From Candidatus Heimdallarchaeota archaeon LC_2 (GTDB taxonomy: Archaea; Asgardarchaeota; Heimdallarchaeia; Heimdallarchaeales; Kariarchaeaceae): a DNA stretch of 6,972 nucleotides. The notes beneath the pieces are model-generated. The model did no database searches. It saw only the letters and a program-made list of their open reading frames with translations, and was not told the origin of the DNA. Where the stretch lies: contig MDVR01000165.1 of the NCBI GenBank assembly GCA_001940725.1, positions 1 to 6,972 on the forward strand, read 5' to 3'. Shown one piece after another: positions 5,194-6,972 of this stretch. Made by a program: the position numbers and the translations under genes. Every line of letters starts with the position of its first letter. Within the stretch, counting starts at the first letter, position 1.

Positions 5194-6021
5194 ATGAAAT
5201 TAGAGGGCGACTTATTTCATGTGTTGATTGACATCCTTCAAAATTGGGAAAAACCATCGAAAGAAATACTACTTGAATTGGGACGTTCTTCGATGGATCA
5301 ATTGATAGAACATGAGAAATATGATCAAAGAATAAGCAATAATATTGAGACAATATTAAAGAAAGTACTTTCTAAAAATAATCAAGTCGGAATAAATTCA
5401 CTCAAAAGAGAAACTCCGCATAGAAGAGTTTCAGTAAAACCAGATAACCACATAGTAATGTCATTATCAACCAAGCCTGTACAAATTATACACCAAGGAG
5501 GCGAAAATCGAATGAGTGTTTTTATTTATATTCATGAAATTTCAGATGAATCTAATGTTTCATCAAAAGGTGTAACCTATCTGGTAGTGATGATCGGAAT
5601 GGGGGGGAGTGGTCGATCTACATTAAGATATAAAGGAGGAACTCCTCTTAATCTCAAAGAATTGTATAATTCCTCAATCGATTCATTGGTAGAGAATCCT
5701 CAAGAGATGTGGAGTGATTTTGGTCAAAATTTAGAAATGGATAATTCAAGTGATATTAAAAAATCGAGGAGCATATATCAATTATTACAACAATGCATAG
5801 ATTGTCAAACCACCCAACCGGCATCAATCAGAAACTGCGTAAATTGCAAATCTGAATTAGCATTCTGCCAAATATGCAAATTAGGATATAATACTACAGA
5901 TGAATTGATAAAGTGTCCAAATTGCCAAAATTTATTCCATCGAGCCCATTTTTACGCTTGGGTACAAGCAAAAGGCGTTTGTGTTTCATGTAAAGTAGAT
6001 GTAACCTTAAGTCAGATATAA
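5194..6021 (+). CDS. Zinc-ribbon plus RING-H2-like finger protein
   Basis: The 275-residue protein has three parts. Residues 1-62 are helical. Residues about 84-175 look like a beta-rich domain (SVFIYIHEI; YLVVMIGMGGSGRSTLRY) that I do not recognise. The C-terminus holds two zinc sites: a ribbon C201-x2-C204-x10-C215-x2-C218, then C225-x2-C228-x12-C241-x2-C244-x4-H249-x2-H252-x10-C263-x2-C266. The latter has eight ligands and a tryptophan (W256) before the last Cys pair, like RING-H2 fingers (FH-x2-H-x3-W...C-x2-C), although the spacing between the fourth and fifth ligands is slightly long. RING fingers recruit ubiquitin-loading enzymes, and RING-type proteins occur in archaeal ubiquitin clusters, so an E3-like or adaptor role is possible. 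No E1, E2 or ubiquitin gene is visible. An in-frame TAA at 5188-5190 fixes the ATG at 5194. Unusually, no good TATA box lies 26 bases upstream. Confidence 0.88.
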   Translation: MKLEGDLFHVLIDILQNWEKPSKEILLELGRSSMDQLIEHEKYDQRISNNIETILKKVLSKNNQVGINSLKRETPHRRVSVKPDNHIVMSLSTKPVQIIHQGGENRMSVFIYIHEISDESNVSSKGVTYLVVMIGMGGSGRSTLRYKGGTPLNLKELYNSSIDSLVENPQEMWSDFGQNLEMDNSSDIKKSRSIYQLLQQCIDCQTTQPASIRNCVNCKSELAFCQICKLGYNTTDELIKCPNCQNLFHRAHFYAWVQAKGVCVSCKVDVTLSQI

Positions 6022-6045
6022 GAATCGTTTACTTCAAATTTTTCC

Positions 6046-6054
6046 TTAAATATA
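6046..6054 (+). promoter_or_regulatory. TATA box of the 6075-6473 gene
   Basis: TTAAATATA is centred 25 bases before the ATG at 6075, preceded by TTTCC, so a leaderless transcript is predicted although the gene lies only 53 bases after the RING-like gene. Read-through from that gene remains possible. Confidence 0.6.
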
Positions 6055-6074
6055 ATTGAACACCATTAACTTTC

Positions 6075-6473
6075 ATGTCCACTGAGACAGATCAGGATAT
6101 CTATCTCAATTATCTCTATTCCTTAATCGAGGGAAAGAATATGAGATATGTATTCTGGAATTACGTGGCTGCTATGAGTCTTTTCATAGTTAGTTTTTTC
6201 TCCGATATTTTAATAATATCAAGTGAAGGTAAATCTAGTTTAAATTTATTTACACTCTATTTTATCTCCCCAGTCTTTACCATTCATCTGATAGTCTGGG
6301 AACTGATATCACTAATTAGTGGATACTTACTTATACGATTATATATGAGAAGTGAGGATAGATCTAACTTCTTCTCGACAGTTGTAAGTAGAATATTTAC
6401 TTACGCCATGACTATTTCTGGGCTCCTATTCTCAATCAGCTCGATCGATCCAGTTAATGTCTTTGCTTATTAG
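6075..6473 (+). CDS. Small multi-span membrane protein, unknown function
   Basis: The 132-residue protein has a polar, acidic N-terminus (MSTETDQDIYLNYLYSLIEGKN), then hydrophobic segments at about 27-49 (VFWNYVAAMSLFIVSFFSDILII), about 57-88 (long enough to be one tilted span or a hairpin of two) and about 103-122. A charged loop RLYMRSEDRS (88-97) separates the last two. Three or four spans are likely. There are no conserved charged residues inside the membrane or known motifs, so transport or enzymatic roles cannot be inferred. The start is supported by the TATA box 25 bases upstream. It follows the RING-like gene on the same strand with 53 bases between, so the two could be functionally linked, for instance as membrane anchor or target, but this is only a guess from position. 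Confidence 0.75.
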   Translation: MSTETDQDIYLNYLYSLIEGKNMRYVFWNYVAAMSLFIVSFFSDILIISSEGKSSLNLFTLYFISPVFTIHLIVWELISLISGYLLIRLYMRSEDRSNFFSTVVSRIFTYAMTISGLLFSISSIDPVNVFAY

Positions 6474-6495
6474 TTCATTAATTAACCAGTCACTA

Positions 6496-6516
6496 GATGA
6501 TAATGATGATAATGAT
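6496..6516. repeat. Short tandem repeat, 9-base unit
   Basis: GATGATAAT occurs twice in tandem and is followed by GAT, just after the membrane-protein gene. It could be slippage-prone sequence; no function is evident. Confidence 0.7.
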
Positions 6517-6561
6517 CTTTGCATCGATTTATATTCTCAATTAAACCTCAAATTACAGTTT

Positions 6562-6580
6562 TTCATAAAATTATTATGAA
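6562..6580. promoter_or_regulatory. 19-base inverted repeat at the promoter of the right-hand transposase
   Basis: TTCATAA (6562-6568) and TTATGAA (6574-6580) form a perfect inverted repeat around AATTA. The included CATAAAATTA is a TATA-like run centred about 31 bases before the ATG at 6599. A dimeric protein bound here would cover the promoter, so it may be an operator for the transposase or part of the element's end. Its A/T-richness raises the chance of coincidence. Confidence 0.4.
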
Positions 6581-6598
6581 GATCGCGAATCTCCAGAT

Positions 6599-6972
6599 AT
6601 GAAAACTTACAGTAGAATTGATCAGTTCAAGCTAAAAGATAGATTTATTCAGAGTATCATACCGGAATTTATCAAAAATATACCCCAGAAAGTTAAAAAC
6701 TGGTGTAATGCCGTACCGATGGAAATATGCTTACTGCTGCTCATGATGACAACCATCACTGCCACAAGTATCCAACAGGCAACACTGCTGCTCAGCGATG
6801 CTATTTTGGCAGATAGTAATCGAGCACTTCAACGATTCGCAAAGAAATATATTCCTGAGATACCCCATCCAAATCGTGTCAGGCATACTCTCAAATTATG
6901 GAGTCCTCATCAAATCAATTCAAAGTATCGAGAAGTTAATTTTAAGATGATCAGACATATGAAAAAGGGGAA
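6599..6972 (+). CDS. Probable transposase, N-terminal part (runs off the window)
   Basis: The frame is open for 124 codons from the ATG at 6599 to the window edge, starting MKTYSRIDQFKLKD. A helical segment MEICLLLLMMTTITATSIQQATLLL (41-65) is followed by IPHPNRVRHTLKLWSPHQIN (88-107), a layout that resembles the N-terminal domain of IS4-superfamily DDE transposases, where a helix-turn-helix and a 'PS/PN...V...L..LSP' linker precede the catalytic core. No catalytic Asp is inside the window, so the assignment is tentative. It shares no obvious sequence with the transposase at 1-422. The stretch 6721-6780 is about 47% G+C by hand count, against 28% for 6601-6660. No Shine-Dalgarno sequence is present. 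An alternative is an unrelated DNA-binding protein. Confidence 0.6.
   Translation, partial: MKTYSRIDQFKLKDRFIQSIIPEFIKNIPQKVKNWCNAVPMEICLLLLMMTTITATSIQQATLLLSDAILADSNRALQRFAKKYIPEIPHPNRVRHTLKLWSPHQINSKYREVNFKMIRHMKKG

Noticed and set aside
5596..5623. Walker A-like GMGGSGRST (residues 135-143) after a hydrophobic strand in the zinc-finger protein
   Set aside because: The essential Lys is Arg, no Walker B is seen, and fewer than 60 residues lie between it and the zinc fingers, too few for a P-loop domain.
6732..6798. Repeated ACTGCTGCTCA in the right-hand transposase
   Set aside because: Two Leu-rich stretches using the same codons explain it; no wider repeat surrounds it.
1..6972. Composite transposon made of two copies of one element
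   Set aside because: The two transposases show no visible sequence similarity, so they belong to different elements.

Overview
The window looks like a piece of an AT-rich archaeal genome, most plausibly an Asgard (Promethearchaeota) lineage. The archaeal call rests on promoter architecture. Seven of the eight complete genes that start inside the window have a TATA-like box centred about 25-31 bases before the start codon, with no convincing Shine-Dalgarno sequence in between, which is the signature of leaderless or near-leaderless archaeal transcripts. The large secreted Kelch protein with a Thr/Ser-rich stalk and C-terminal membrane anchor, and the protein with a zinc ribbon followed by a RING-H2-like finger, fit Asgard genomes; the exact lineage is inference.

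Layout: a 5'-truncated view of the window begins with a DDE transposase reading leftwards off the edge (1-422, minus), followed by a 170-base spacer with an 11-base inverted repeat and two 24-base direct repeats. Then come an unknown Trp-rich helical protein (592-1521, minus), a small protein with a degenerate JAMM-like HSHP motif (1596-1964, minus), a divergent promoter region, a secreted, membrane-anchored Kelch-repeat protein (2229-3536, plus), an unknown 135-residue protein (3710-4117, plus), a convergent 45-residue single-span membrane protein (4132-4269, minus), an unknown 221-residue protein (4284-4949, minus), a second divergent region, the zinc-ribbon/RING-like protein (5194-6021, plus), a small multi-span membrane protein (6075-6473, plus), and a second, unrelated probable transposase running off the right edge (6599-6972, plus).

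The block between the two outward-facing transposases is therefore about 5.9 kb of mostly orphan genes, nearly all with their own promoters, which is typical of an accessory island. No clear operon links them, apart from the 221-residue gene and the 45-residue membrane gene, separated by only 14 bases. The most interesting leads are the RING-like protein (possible archaeal ubiquitin-type E3 or zinc-binding adaptor), the possible JAMM-like protein in the same island, and the palindromes in or beside several promoters. No RNA gene, CRISPR array or replication origin was seen.
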